A stretch of DNA of 64,000 bases. Origin: G963674955 sp963674955 (GTDB lineage Bacteria > Desulfobacterota > Desulfovibrionia > Desulfovibrionales > Desulfovibrionaceae). A program made the translations under genes and the position numbers. Location: positions 1,240,001 to 1,304,000 of the forward strand of contig CAXXKR010000004.1 of the NCBI GenBank assembly GCA_963674955.2, written 5' to 3'. The notes under the pieces were generated by a model that did not search any database, was not told the origin of the DNA, and saw nothing but the letters and a program-made list of their open reading frames with translations. This document shows, piece after piece, positions 1 through 8,739 of this stretch. The number at the start of each line of letters is the position of its first letter. Position 1 is the stretch's first letter.

Positions 1-333
1 CTGAAGCGGGGCATGCTCATCCAGGCCGATCCAGCCACGATCTACGGACTGGGACCGGACTTCAACGGCAACCTGACCAGAAAGCATCTGGACAGCGAAA
101 CCAACAGCTACAATACCTACAAGCGGCCCGGACTGCCGCCCGGACCCATCTGTTCCCCGGGCCTTGAGTCAATCAAGGCCGCCGCCCGGCCCGAAGAACA
201 CAATTACCTCTATTTCGTGGCCAAGGGCGATGGCACCCATCATTTCAGCAAGAACTTCGCCGAGCACGACAAGGCCGTGACCAAGTATCAGCTCAGGCGC
301 AACAGGCAAACCTACCGTTCCATCAAGGAATAA
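1..333 (+). CDS. mltG: Endolytic murein transglycosylase MltG, C-terminal part (5' truncated)
   Basis: The reading frame is open from base 1 and ends at the TAA at 331-333, so only the C-terminal 110 residues are present. They carry the YceG/MltG signature: a DPATIYGL segment, then NTY, GLPPGPI and PGLESIKAA, and a NYLYFVAKGDGTHHF block near the end. MltG is an inner-membrane lytic transglycosylase that cuts nascent glycan strands and helps set their length. An ATG at 13 lies inside the conserved domain and is not the start. A rho-independent terminator follows directly, so this is the end of its operon. The N-terminal membrane anchor and catalytic Glu are outside the window. The family assignment is firm. 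Confidence 0.9.
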   Translation: MKRGMLIQADPATIYGLGPDFNGNLTRKHLDSETNSYNTYKRPGLPPGPICSPGLESIKAAARPEEHNYLYFVAKGDGTHHFSKNFAEHDKAVTKYQLRRNRQTYRSIKE

Positions 334-354
334 CTCTCAGCTACACGGTGCCCA

Positions 355-386
355 TAAAAAAGGGAGCCTGCGAGGACTCCCTTTTT
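355..386 (+). terminator. Rho-independent terminator after mltG
   Basis: AAGGGAG and CTCCCTT form a stem around a short loop, followed by a T-run. The A-run on the other side means it could also stop the minus-strand gene ending at 409. Confidence 0.75.
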
Positions 387-408
387 CATTTCAACAGGTT
401 TTTTAAAC

Positions 409-825
409 TCAATCAGAGTTGGTTCGTTCCGTCTCGTACACGTCCACAAAGGCCCTGAGCCGCCTCTGGATGCGTATGACCCGCCTGAGCAGTTCGCCCA
501 TTCCGAAAAGGGTCACGGAAACGATCAGGCTGAGAAGCAGCGAACCAAAGGCAACGAGCAAAGTGACCAGATTCTCGGAAGTGTCCGGGGTGTTCGTATG
601 CCAGATCAGGCTGATGCAGACCCCAACTCCGATCATCCAGGCCAGATGCCCGGCCACGCTGAGCAACCTGTGGATGGGCAGGCGGGACATGGGATTTTCC
701 ATCTGGTACTTGGACAATTCCCCGCTGCCGCATTCCGGGCACTTTTCCAGGTCGTCGCCAAAAGTGGCCTGGCATTTCTCGCATTTCAGCATCTCTATGT
801 AGTCGCTTTGTGTATTCACTTGCAT
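409..825 (-). CDS. Zinc-ribbon membrane protein, function unknown
   Basis: A 138-residue protein. It begins with a double CxxC zinc ribbon (CEKC about residue 15 and CPEC about residue 30), followed by two hydrophobic segments (about 58-78 and 84-108) and a basic, charged C-terminus. The fold suggests a small inner-membrane protein with a cytoplasmic metal-binding head. A clear Shine-Dalgarno sequence (GGGAGA) precedes the ATG at 825. It lies just downstream of the TRAP permease on the same strand (21 bp gap), so it is probably cotranscribed with it. No specific family was recognised and a role in the transporter is only a guess. Confidence 0.6.
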   Translation of the reverse strand: MQVNTQSDYIEMLKCEKCQATFGDDLEKCPECGSGELSKYQMENPMSRLPIHRLLSVAGHLAWMIGVGVCISLIWHTNTPDTSENLVTLLVAFGSLLLSLIVSVTLFGMGELLRRVIRIQRRLRAFVDVYETERTNSD

Positions 826-846
826 TCTCCCTTTCTTTGCGGATGC

Positions 847-2931
847 CTAGGCTGTGGCCACCTGAAGGTCTTTCTTGGCCCTGGGCCTCTGAATGAGCCA
901 GATCAGGCCCCACAACAGAAGTCCGAGGGGGTAGACCCAGTAGCGCTGCTCCTGGGGCATGCCCAGGACGCTGGCAATGAAGTCCGGCCTCATCATTATG
1001 AGGGTCACGCCCAAAAGCAGCGGAATCTCGTAAATGCGGTTCTTGGTGATGAACCAGCCCTGGGTCGCCGAGGCGAACGCGAAGTTGCCAATGCAGGCCA
1101 TGGCGAAAATGAGTCCGGCCTGAAGCCAGCTGTTTACACCGTGCAGGATCAGGTCATGGTTGAATATGAACATGAAGGGCAAGATGGCCGTTCGTATGTC
1201 GTACATGAAGCCCTGCAGGCCCGTTGCAATGGGTGGCGACTCGGCAATGGCGGCTGCGGCATAGGCCGCAAGCCCCACCGGCGGGGTGTCGTCGGCCAGG
1301 ATGCCGAAGTAGAAGCAGAACAGGTGCGCCGCCATGAGCGGTACGATGAAATCCTGCACCGCGCCGAGATTGACTATTGCCGGGGCGGTCAGGGAGGCCA
1401 TTACGATATAGGTCGCCGTGGTGGGCAGGCCCATGCCGATAAGCAGGCTCGCAACCGCCGTGATGATCAGCATCAGGAAGATGTTGCCGCCTGAGAGAAC
1501 GTCGATGACCTGCGTAATCAGGCCGCCGAGACCCAAGGCGACCACGCCGACGATGATGCCGGCTGCGGCCGTGGCCATTGCCACGCCGGCCATATTCCTT
1601 GCTCCGTCGGCCATGGATCGGATGATTTCCCTGAATCCCTTCACAATGGCCGATCGGATGTCCGTCTTGTCTATGAAGGCCCGCACCGGGTGCTGCAGGG
1701 CCATGATCACGGTCAGGACGATGATGGCCCTGAAGGCGGCCAGTTCCGGGGAGTGGCGCAGCACGATGAGTTCATAGAGCAGCATGCCGAGCGGCAGCAG
1801 GAAATGCAGTCCGCTGAGAAGAGTGGGTATGAACTTGGGCAGTTCGGCACGCGGAATTCCCCGCAGTCCGAGCTTGGAAGCCTCGATATGCGAAATGTAT
1901 ATCAGCGCCGCGTAGGAAACAAAGGCCGGAATGGCCGCAGCCTTGACCACCTCGATGTAGGGCACGTTTACGTATTCCGCGATGATGAAGGCTGCGGCGC
2001 CCATGATTGGAGGCGCGAGCTGGCCGTCGGTGCTGGCCGCCACCTCGATGGCGCCGGCCTTGGTCGGGGGATAGCCGACCTTTTTCATCATCGGAATGGT
2101 GAAGGTTCCTGTGGTCACGATGTTGGCGATGCTGGAGCCTGAAACCATGCCTGTGAGACCGCTGCCCAGGATGGCCGCTTTGGCCGGTCCGCCCTTGAAG
2201 CCGCCTAAAATGCAAAGGGCCAGCCGAATGAAGAAACTTCCTGCTCCTGCCTTCTCCAGCATGGTCCCGAAAAGAACAAAAAGAAAAACAATGGTCGCGG
2301 AAACATCCAGGGGTATGCCGTAGATGCCCTCCGATGACATTGTCATCTGGCCGATAAATCTGTTCAGTGAAGTGCCCTTGAAGGCGATCACATCGGGCAT
2401 GTAGGGTCCCAGGAAGGCATAGCCGCAAAAGAGCAGGGCAATGACAGGCAGCGCCGGCCCGATGACCCTTCTTGTGGCCTCAAGCAAAAAGACCACCAGC
2501 ATGATGCCCATGATCAGGTCTCGCGTTGTGGGCGAGCCATAACGCAATGAAATTCCGTCATAATCGATAAAAATATAAAGAGCGGCCATGGTCGCCAATA
2601 TGCCGAGGACATAGTCCAGGATCGTCACCCTGTGCATGACCAGCATCCAGCGCAGGTCGGGACGCCAGTTGGGGGTGAACTTGAACATTGGGACATTCAA
2701 AAATACGAGCAAAATGGCGAATCCCAGGTGGAAGGCCCTGATGTAGAGAGTGTCCAAAATCAGCCAGCTTGCGATCGAGAGCTGAAACAGGGACCACATT
2801 ACGGCGATTGTCAGGGTCAGCATCTGGGTGATGCGCCCGGTATCACCGCGCAGGCCGTGTTCGGCCTTGGCCAGCTCCTTGGCGTATTCCACCCCTTTTA
2901 TGTTGTTGTCCAAGTGTTTGTTGTCAGCCAT
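847..2931 (-). CDS. TRAP transporter permease, fused 4TM/12TM (DctQM-type) subunit
   Basis: A 694-residue, very hydrophobic protein with more than a dozen predicted membrane spans. The N-terminal part corresponds to the small DctQ-like subunit and the larger C-terminal part to the DctM permease. DctM-type landmarks are visible: GSGLTGMVSGSSIANIVTTG, and later LLIGMGLPTTATYI with DDTPPVGLAAYAAAAIA. Fused permeases of this kind pair with TAXI-type binding proteins, and one is encoded immediately upstream (3076-4128). The complex would import an unidentified organic anion using a sodium gradient. The ATG at 2931 has an AGGGGGAATA ribosome-binding site. The substrate cannot be read from the sequence. 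Confidence 0.9.
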   Translation of the reverse strand: MADNKHLDNNIKGVEYAKELAKAEHGLRGDTGRITQMLTLTIAVMWSLFQLSIASWLILDTLYIRAFHLGFAILLVFLNVPMFKFTPNWRPDLRWMLVMHRVTILDYVLGILATMAALYIFIDYDGISLRYGSPTTRDLIMGIMLVVFLLEATRRVIGPALPVIALLFCGYAFLGPYMPDVIAFKGTSLNRFIGQMTMSSEGIYGIPLDVSATIVFLFVLFGTMLEKAGAGSFFIRLALCILGGFKGGPAKAAILGSGLTGMVSGSSIANIVTTGTFTIPMMKKVGYPPTKAGAIEVAASTDGQLAPPIMGAAAFIIAEYVNVPYIEVVKAAAIPAFVSYAALIYISHIEASKLGLRGIPRAELPKFIPTLLSGLHFLLPLGMLLYELIVLRHSPELAAFRAIIVLTVIMALQHPVRAFIDKTDIRSAIVKGFREIIRSMADGARNMAGVAMATAAAGIIVGVVALGLGGLITQVIDVLSGGNIFLMLIITAVASLLIGMGLPTTATYIVMASLTAPAIVNLGAVQDFIVPLMAAHLFCFYFGILADDTPPVGLAAYAAAAIAESPPIATGLQGFMYDIRTAILPFMFIFNHDLILHGVNSWLQAGLIFAMACIGNFAFASATQGWFITKNRIYEIPLLLGVTLIMMRPDFIASVLGMPQEQRYWVYPLGLLLWGLIWLIQRPRAKKDLQVATA

Positions 2932-3032
2932 TATTCCCCCTGAAACTAGCAGATTCCATAAGAAAGCGGCTGGTCGAAAGGCAATCGACCAAGCCGTTGT
3001 CGATCAAAACCGGACTTTTTGAAGTCCTATGC

Positions 3033-3067
3033 AAAAAAAACGGACCGGGCGAAATTCGCCCGGTCCG
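3033..3067 (-). terminator. Hairpin terminator between binding-protein and permease genes
   Basis: CGGACCGGGCG and CGCCCGGTCCG form a perfect 11-bp stem, followed on the minus strand by a run of eight U. It sits between the binding-protein gene (upstream) and the permease gene (downstream), so partial read-through would give more binding protein than permease. Confidence 0.8.
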
Positions 3068-3075
3068 AAATTATG

Positions 3076-4128
3076 CTATTTGAGGCCGGCTTCCTTGTAG
3101 TACTTCATCGCGCCCGGATGGATGGGGGCGGAGAGGCCTTCAAGCATGCTTTCCTTGGTCAGCACCGCGTATGCGGGGTGAAGCTTTTTGAACTCTTCAA
3201 AGTTCTCAAATACTTCCTTGGTCACGGCGTAGACGACTTCGTCGGAAACATCGGCGGAGGTCACGAATGTGGCCTTGACGCCGAATGTGGGCACGTCTTC
3301 AGTATTCACGGCGGACTCATAGTTGCTCATGGGCACAAAAGCCTTGGCGTAGTAAGGCTTTTCCTTTACGAGTTCGTCAACACCGGGACCTTCGATGGCC
3401 ACGAAACGAACCTTGCGGTTACCGGCTGTGGCTTCCTTCATTGCACCGTTGGGATGACCAACTGTGTAAAAGAAGGCGTCGATACGGCTGTCCTGCAACA
3501 GGCTGGGGGCCTCTGCGGCCTTGACCTTCTCGGCCTGGATGTCCGTTTCAGGATCCAGTCCGGCGGCCGTCAGGGCGTCGATGGAGTTCTGGAGCTGTCC
3601 GGAACCGGGGTTGCCGATGTTCACGGTCTTGCCCTTGAGGTCGGCGATGGTCTTGATTCCGGCGTCGTCAGCGGCCACCAGAGTCACTGTTTCGGGATGG
3701 ATGGAGAAGACGGCGCGCAGCTTGTCCTGGGGACCTTTCTCTTCCCATTCGGCCAAGCCCTTGACGGCCTGGTATTGGCGGTCGGACTGGACAACGCCGA
3801 ATTCCAGGTCGCCGGCCATGACGGCGTTGACGTTGAACACGGAACCACCGGTGGATTCAACCGTGCAACGGATGCCGTACTCGTCTTTCTTCTGGTTCAC
3901 CACGCGGGCGATGGCGCCGCCGGTGGGGTAGTAAACGCCGGTGATTCCGCCTGTACCGATGGTGACGAAGGTGGTTTTAGCCGGGGCTTCGGCAGGAGCC
4001 GCTTCCTGGGCAGGAGCAGTCTCAGCGGCGGGTTCCGCTTTTTTCTCCGCCTTTTGTTCGGGCTCGGACGAGCAGCCAACAATAAGAGCAAAGCACATAA
4101 GCGCTACAATAACAAAAAGCTTCTTCAT
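3076..4128 (-). CDS. TAXI-family TRAP transporter solute-binding lipoprotein
   Basis: A 350-residue secreted protein. The chosen start (ATG at 4128) has a strong GGAGGAAG ribosome-binding site and gives an N-terminus with a lipobox (LIVGC, Cys19). An Ala/Pro/Glu-rich linker of about 30 residues follows. The TAXI domain begins with FVTIGTGGITGVYYPTGGAIA, the classic signature of this family; later GKTVNIGNPGSGQ and FFYTVGHPNGA also fit. It would capture a small anionic solute in the periplasm and deliver it to the fused permease at 847-2931. Longer in-frame extensions upstream lack both a ribosome-binding site and a signal peptide. The substrate is unknown. Confidence 0.93.
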   Translation of the reverse strand: MKKLFVIVALMCFALIVGCSSEPEQKAEKKAEPAAETAPAQEAAPAEAPAKTTFVTIGTGGITGVYYPTGGAIARVVNQKKDEYGIRCTVESTGGSVFNVNAVMAGDLEFGVVQSDRQYQAVKGLAEWEEKGPQDKLRAVFSIHPETVTLVAADDAGIKTIADLKGKTVNIGNPGSGQLQNSIDALTAAGLDPETDIQAEKVKAAEAPSLLQDSRIDAFFYTVGHPNGAMKEATAGNRKVRFVAIEGPGVDELVKEKPYYAKAFVPMSNYESAVNTEDVPTFGVKATFVTSADVSDEVVYAVTKEVFENFEEFKKLHPAYAVLTKESMLEGLSAPIHPGAMKYYKEAGLK

Positions 4129-4560
4129 CAATTCTTCCTCCACTAAATATGATTGAAACAAATCCGACTTGATTCCAACGGAAACAGAGCCGAAGCCAGG
4201 AAATCCATGCATTCGGCAAACCATGCCTTGACGGTTGCCGGTCAGGCCAGCGAATGGATGTTCCGTTATTTTGCCGCCCTCAGCCCCCGGTCTCGCATTC
4301 AGCATTCCAGTGGCAGTGAAGCGGCTTGATTCACATAACTTGTTCAGGCCCACAGCCCTTCCACAATAATGCAAACGGACTGAGGGCAGAATTTTACCAT
4401 GCCCAAAGCGATTAACAAAAAAATAACTTTTTCGCAACGACCCCTTGCAAGAAGAAGACAGCATCGGCAAACTTTGTTAACCGTTTTTTCGTGTCCGAGA
4501 ACCTATAGCCGTTGCTTTTTATTCAACTCAAAAGTGCCGGAAGACTCAAAACCAAACATC
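4129..4560. other. Divergent intergenic region (TRAP genes / ATP-grasp operon)
   Basis: About 430 bp between two divergent operons. No conserved coding frame is convincing; a plus-strand frame runs through the last part but looks unlike the protein that follows. It presumably holds promoters in both directions, but no clear -35/-10 pair or known riboswitch was recognised. Confidence 0.4.
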
Positions 4561-5937
4561 ATGTTCCATTTCAACAACATCTCTCTCAATTCTGAGTCAC
4601 GCTATTTTATTTTCATCGGCGAAATAAAGGCCTATGGGCTAAATCGTTTCGTGGGCCAAGCGCTCAACCGTGAATTCGGCGCCGACTTTCAACCGATTTC
4701 ACTGGCTCCGGACCTCGTTGACTACTCCGCCTTTGAAAATCTGGCCGTTATCAATCCCAAAGCGTCCCAAATGGCTGAAAACGAAAAACGGCCGGTGGCC
4801 TTTCGCACGCCAATGGCCGAATTTTCAAAGACCCTGTCCAATGTGCCGGAAGTCCTGGAACTGCTCGAGGCTTTGAAAAAGAATCAGGATATAATCTTCA
4901 TCTGGATGTTTGAAAGCAGGCCGGAACTTGATCTCGTGAATATGAACGGAGTCAGGCTGCTGGGTCCGGACGCAAGCCTGATCAACGGGCTGAACGACAA
5001 GACCTGGCAATACCAGGCCTTGGGCAAAGTCGTGCCCGTGGTTGATCACGCCATCTGCGAAAACCGCGACAACCTGCTCAAGGCCCTGGACAGTTTCGAG
5101 GCCTCAAGCCCCCACGGCCTCTTCGTTTCCTCGAGCCACAGCGCGGGCGGGGCGCAAAGCATGGTGGCCAAGACAGCGACGCAGGCCGCCGAGCGCTTCA
5201 CTGACCCTGACGGACGCTATCTCGTGAGCCGCTACCTGCCCCACAAATACGACCCAACGGTCCTGGCCGTGGCCGGAGGCGAAAACGAAGTCATGGTGGC
5301 GGGCGTGGCCGACATGAACATAGTGGACGGCAACAAGTTCCGAGGCTCCACCTTTCCGTCCGTCCTGCCGCCGAAAATCCAGGCCGAACTGCGCGAACAC
5401 ACCGCCGCAGTGGGCCGGGAGTTGACCCGCCTCGGATTCAGGGGCATCTTCGGCTGCGACTACATCGTCACCGAGCAGGGGGAAATTTTCTTCATCGAAG
5501 TGAACCCGCGCAAGCAGGGAACCACAATGGAATTCTGTTGTACGCTGTCGCACCAGCTGCCTAAAAGCGCGCCCAATCTTTTCGACCTGGAATGCCACGC
5601 CGTGCTGCACGATGAATTTCCTGAAGACATGGTCCAGCCGGACTACGACCTGGCCCTTGAGGGCGGCATCCACTGGGGAACCTTCAATCACAAGGAAGAA
5701 ATCGACGTGGTCACCTCCCACGGCCTGCCCCAGAAAATCGATGAAGGAGAGCTTTTCGCCCGAATTGCAGGCGGCGGTCCTGACGGGCATGTAATTTTGG
5801 AACACGTGGGCGGCAATGTCCTGACCAAGGGCATGACGTTCTTGGGCCGCACAGTGGCCGTGGGCGCGAGCCGGGAAGGCATGCTTGAGCAACTTGCGCA
5901 AGGCAAAAAAGAACTTAGAGATTCCATAAAAAAATAA
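4561..5937 (+). CDS. ATP-grasp carboxylate-amine ligase-like protein
   Basis: A 458-residue protein with an ATP-grasp core: an ATP-binding stretch around SSSHSAGGAQSMVAK (about residue 185), a lysine/arginine-rich central part, and the metal-binding E-x-N-x-R motif FIEVNPRKQGTTMEF (about residue 320). A C-terminal region of roughly 130 residues continues past the core. ATP-grasp enzymes join a carboxylate, through an acyl phosphate, to an amine or thiol. It is the first gene of a four-gene run with a KamA-like aminomutase, an M20 peptidase and a GNAT acetyltransferase, which suggests it couples an unusual amino acid to something. ATG at 4561 was chosen because upstream residues look non-coding; the ribosome-binding site is weak. 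The substrate is unknown. Confidence 0.8.
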   Translation: MFHFNNISLNSESRYFIFIGEIKAYGLNRFVGQALNREFGADFQPISLAPDLVDYSAFENLAVINPKASQMAENEKRPVAFRTPMAEFSKTLSNVPEVLELLEALKKNQDIIFIWMFESRPELDLVNMNGVRLLGPDASLINGLNDKTWQYQALGKVVPVVDHAICENRDNLLKALDSFEASSPHGLFVSSSHSAGGAQSMVAKTATQAAERFTDPDGRYLVSRYLPHKYDPTVLAVAGGENEVMVAGVADMNIVDGNKFRGSTFPSVLPPKIQAELREHTAAVGRELTRLGFRGIFGCDYIVTEQGEIFFIEVNPRKQGTTMEFCCTLSHQLPKSAPNLFDLECHAVLHDEFPEDMVQPDYDLALEGGIHWGTFNHKEEIDVVTSHGLPQKIDEGELFARIAGGGPDGHVILEHVGGNVLTKGMTFLGRTVAVGASREGMLEQLAQGKKELRDSIKK

Positions 5938-5961
5938 ATCAAACAAGCTGGGAGGAATACC

Positions 5962-7528
5962 GTGGCAAACGACCTGAACGGAGATCTGGACGGATTTACA
6001 CGAGACCTGTTGGAACGGATTTCCGGAGGGGGCGACCCTGCGGCGGACGCCTTGAACAAGGTGAAAGCCCTTTACGCCAAGGCCGTGGAAAGCGACGGCA
6101 CCGCGCCCATTGTCTCCTTTTTCAAGGCCCTGGTGGAAGAAAAGAAATCAGGCGGCGTGGGTTATGAAGGCTTCGGCTTTGACCGCTCCCAGCTGCTGGA
6201 GCTTTGCGCCAAGCACGCAGGCATAGACGAGCACGGAGTGACCGTGGGCGGCCGCGTGGGCCGGGCCATTGAAATCTCCCAACAGGCCGGGGAACGGGTC
6301 AGGGACTATTTGGCCCGCAAGACCGAGGAAGCCCCCAGCGGAATCGAGCTCTGGGACAACATCCTGGAGAACCAGAAGCGCATCAAAAAGGCCCTGAACA
6401 TGAGCGACGACGACTGGAACTCATTTTCCGGCCAGCTCAAGTACGCCATCAAACGACGTGGAGACCCTGGCCAAGTGCCTGGACATGCCCGCCGATGTCA
6501 TAAAGGACGTGACCCGCATCACCGAGCAGTACCGCATGCGGCTCACACCCTACTATTGCAGCCTGATCCAGAAGACCGACAACGACCCGGTGCTGCTCCA
6601 GGCCGTGCCCACCGCCGAGATGGTGGACAACGTGGGCGTGGAGTTGCCGCCCGTGGCCTCGGACCATTCGCCCGTGCGCCTCATCGACCAGTTCTATCCG
6701 CGCGTGGTGGCCATGAAAGTGACCAACATCTGCGCCATGTACTGTACCCACTGCCTGCGCATCGCCCACATCGGCAAGACAGATCACGTCTTTTCCAAAA
6801 AGGCCTATTCCGAGGCCCTGGACTACGTGCGCGAGCATGACGAGATACGCGACGTGCTCATCACCGGCGGGGACGCCTTCATGCTCTCCAACAGCCACCT
6901 GGACTGGCTGCTCACCGAGCTGGACGCCATCGACCACGTGAAGATGAAGCGGCTGGGAACCCGCGTTCCCGTGACCACTCCCCAGCGCGTGGACGCAGGG
7001 CTGCTGGACGTGCTGGAGCGCAGCAACGACAAGAAGCCGGTGCGCGTGGTCACGCAGATCAACACGGCTCAGGAGATCACCCCGGTTTCGGCCAAGGCCT
7101 TCAAGGACATATCCAAGCGGGTCAGCGCGGTGCTCAATCAGGCCGTCCTGCTCAGGGGCATCAACGACAGCAAGGTCAAGATGTGGAAGCTCTGCGAGAC
7201 CATCCAAGAGTCGGCCTATGTCCGGCCCTATTACATATTCAATTGCAGCTACCGCAATCCCCAATACACGCACATGCGCGTGCCCGTGGAAAAGGGGCGC
7301 GACATCGTGGAGAGCATGTACGGCAACATCTCGGGCGACGCCATCCCGCGCTACATCGCGGCTGCGGGCGGCAAGATTCCGTTGCACAGGGACAACGTGG
7401 TGCGCCGCGAGGACGGCGACATCGTCCTGCGCAAGCCCTGGAGCGGCGAGGAAACCAGCTACCCCGACGCCCTGCCCGAGATGTACGATGACGATACGGA
7501 CTTCGCCTTCAACAAGTACGGCAAATAG
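5962..7528 (+). CDS. KamA-family radical SAM aminomutase-like protein, interrupted by a one-base frame break
   Basis: Two overlapping frames together encode one lysine-2,3-aminomutase-like protein of about 520 residues. The first frame (from ATG 5962, RBS GGAGG) runs to about 6453. The rest is in the +2 frame from about 6450. Dropping one A from the AAA at 6451-6453 joins them smoothly (…YAI-NDVETLAKCL…). The core has the radical SAM cysteines CAMYCTHC, the arginine two residues after the last Cys that binds the amino-acid carboxylate in lysine aminomutase, GTRVPVTTPQRV, and GGKIP with the PLP-binding lysine (codon 7373). The residues that recognise lysine's side-chain amine are not conserved. 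Either the gene is inactivated, the downstream part starts at GTG 6458, or the break is a sequencing error. Confidence 0.8.
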
Positions 7529-7536
7529 GAAAAACA

Positions 7537-8739
7537 ATGGACATTCCCGCCCGGGAAATCAGGCAATTCATCATGGAGCGCGAGCAGGAGATGTTCGCGC
7601 TCCTTGAACGCATGGTGCGCATCAACAGCCACACCCCCAACAAGGCCGGAACCGACGCGGTGGGTGCGGTGGTCCGCGAGGTCATGAAAGACATGGGCTT
7701 TTCCGTGCGCGTGGACCGGCAATCCGAGGTGGGCGACAACATAATCGCCGAAAGCCCGGCCTGCGCACTGGCCGAAAAGAATGGCGGCGGACGGGTCATG
7801 TTCTGCGGCCACATGGACACCGTGTTCCCGGACGACGGAAGCTTCGACTGCTTCGACCGGCAAGGGGAAAATATCGTCGGCCCCGGCGTCATCGACATGA
7901 AGGGCGGCCTTGTCACGGGCATTTACGCACTCAAGGCCCTGGACCATTTCGGCCTGCTTGGAGACATGCCTGTGGCCTTTTTGTTCAACTCGGATGAAGA
8001 GACAGGCTCACTCCACTCCCGCGATCTTGTAATGGCCGAGGCGAAAAAGGCCTGCCTGGCGTTCGTGTTCGAATGCTCCGGCCTGAACGGGGAACTGGTC
8101 ACCGGACGCAAGGGCAAGACCACCTTTCAGCTTGAGGCCAAGGGCAAGGCGGGCCATTCCGGCGGATACAAAGGCGACAAGCCCAGCGCCATACTTGAGC
8201 TGGCCCACGCCACCATCGCCCTTGAGGCGTTGAACGACCCGGACGCGGGAATCTCCCTGAACGTGGGTCTGGTCAAGGGCGGCATCGGTCCCAACACCGT
8301 GGCTCCGGCGGCCAGCGCGACCGCTGAATGCCGTTACGTGTCCGCCGAGGACGGTGACAGGATTCGCAAAGCCGTTGAACAAATCGCGGCCAATCCGCAG
8401 GTTCCCGGCACATCCCTTGAAGTCACGGTCGTTCCGGGCAGGCCGCCAATGGAACGCGGGCCGGAGATAGCCACCCTTTTCGAGAAAATCAGGGCAGCGG
8501 GCGATGAGCTTGGAATCCCGGTAAGCGAGGAATTTCGGGGCGGCGTGTCCGACGCCAACTACATTTCATTCGCCGGAACCCCGGTGCTGGACGGCATGGG
8601 TCCGTCCGGCGACCTGGACCACTCGCCGAGCGAATACATGATCGCGGAGACCCTGGCCTCAAGCGCCCTGCTCACTGCCGTGGGCGTGCGCCGCTGCTTC
8701 GAGGCTTATAAGGCCGGGACTCTGCTCCGGGCAGGTTGA
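7537..8739 (+). CDS. M20-family metallopeptidase (ArgE/DapE/CPG2-like)
   Basis: A 400-residue dizinc amidohydrolase. The first metal motif is FCGHMDTVFP (about residue 90), followed by GPGVIDMKGGLVTGI with the bridging Asp, then NSDEETGS with the catalytic and metal-binding glutamates. A dimerisation domain begins around residue 185 (GKAGHSGGYKGDKPSA), and a distal metal ligand (LDHSPSEYM) lies near the end. Such enzymes remove acyl groups or cleave dipeptides. It starts 8 bp after the aminomutase gene and overlaps the GNAT gene, so it is part of the same operon. It could hydrolyse or recycle the ligation product of the ATP-grasp enzyme; that role is inferred from context only. Confidence 0.88.
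   Translation: MDIPAREIRQFIMEREQEMFALLERMVRINSHTPNKAGTDAVGAVVREVMKDMGFSVRVDRQSEVGDNIIAESPACALAEKNGGGRVMFCGHMDTVFPDDGSFDCFDRQGENIVGPGVIDMKGGLVTGIYALKALDHFGLLGDMPVAFLFNSDEETGSLHSRDLVMAEAKKACLAFVFECSGLNGELVTGRKGKTTFQLEAKGKAGHSGGYKGDKPSAILELAHATIALEALNDPDAGISLNVGLVKGGIGPNTVAPAASATAECRYVSAEDGDRIRKAVEQIAANPQVPGTSLEVTVVPGRPPMERGPEIATLFEKIRAAGDELGIPVSEEFRGGVSDANYISFAGTPVLDGMGPSGDLDHSPSEYMIAETLASSALLTAVGVRRCFEAYKAGTLLRAG

Noticed and set aside
4399..4560. Longer N-terminal extension of the ATP-grasp protein
   Set aside because: The extra 54 residues are basic and low in similarity to a globular start; no ribosome-binding site precedes ATG 4399.
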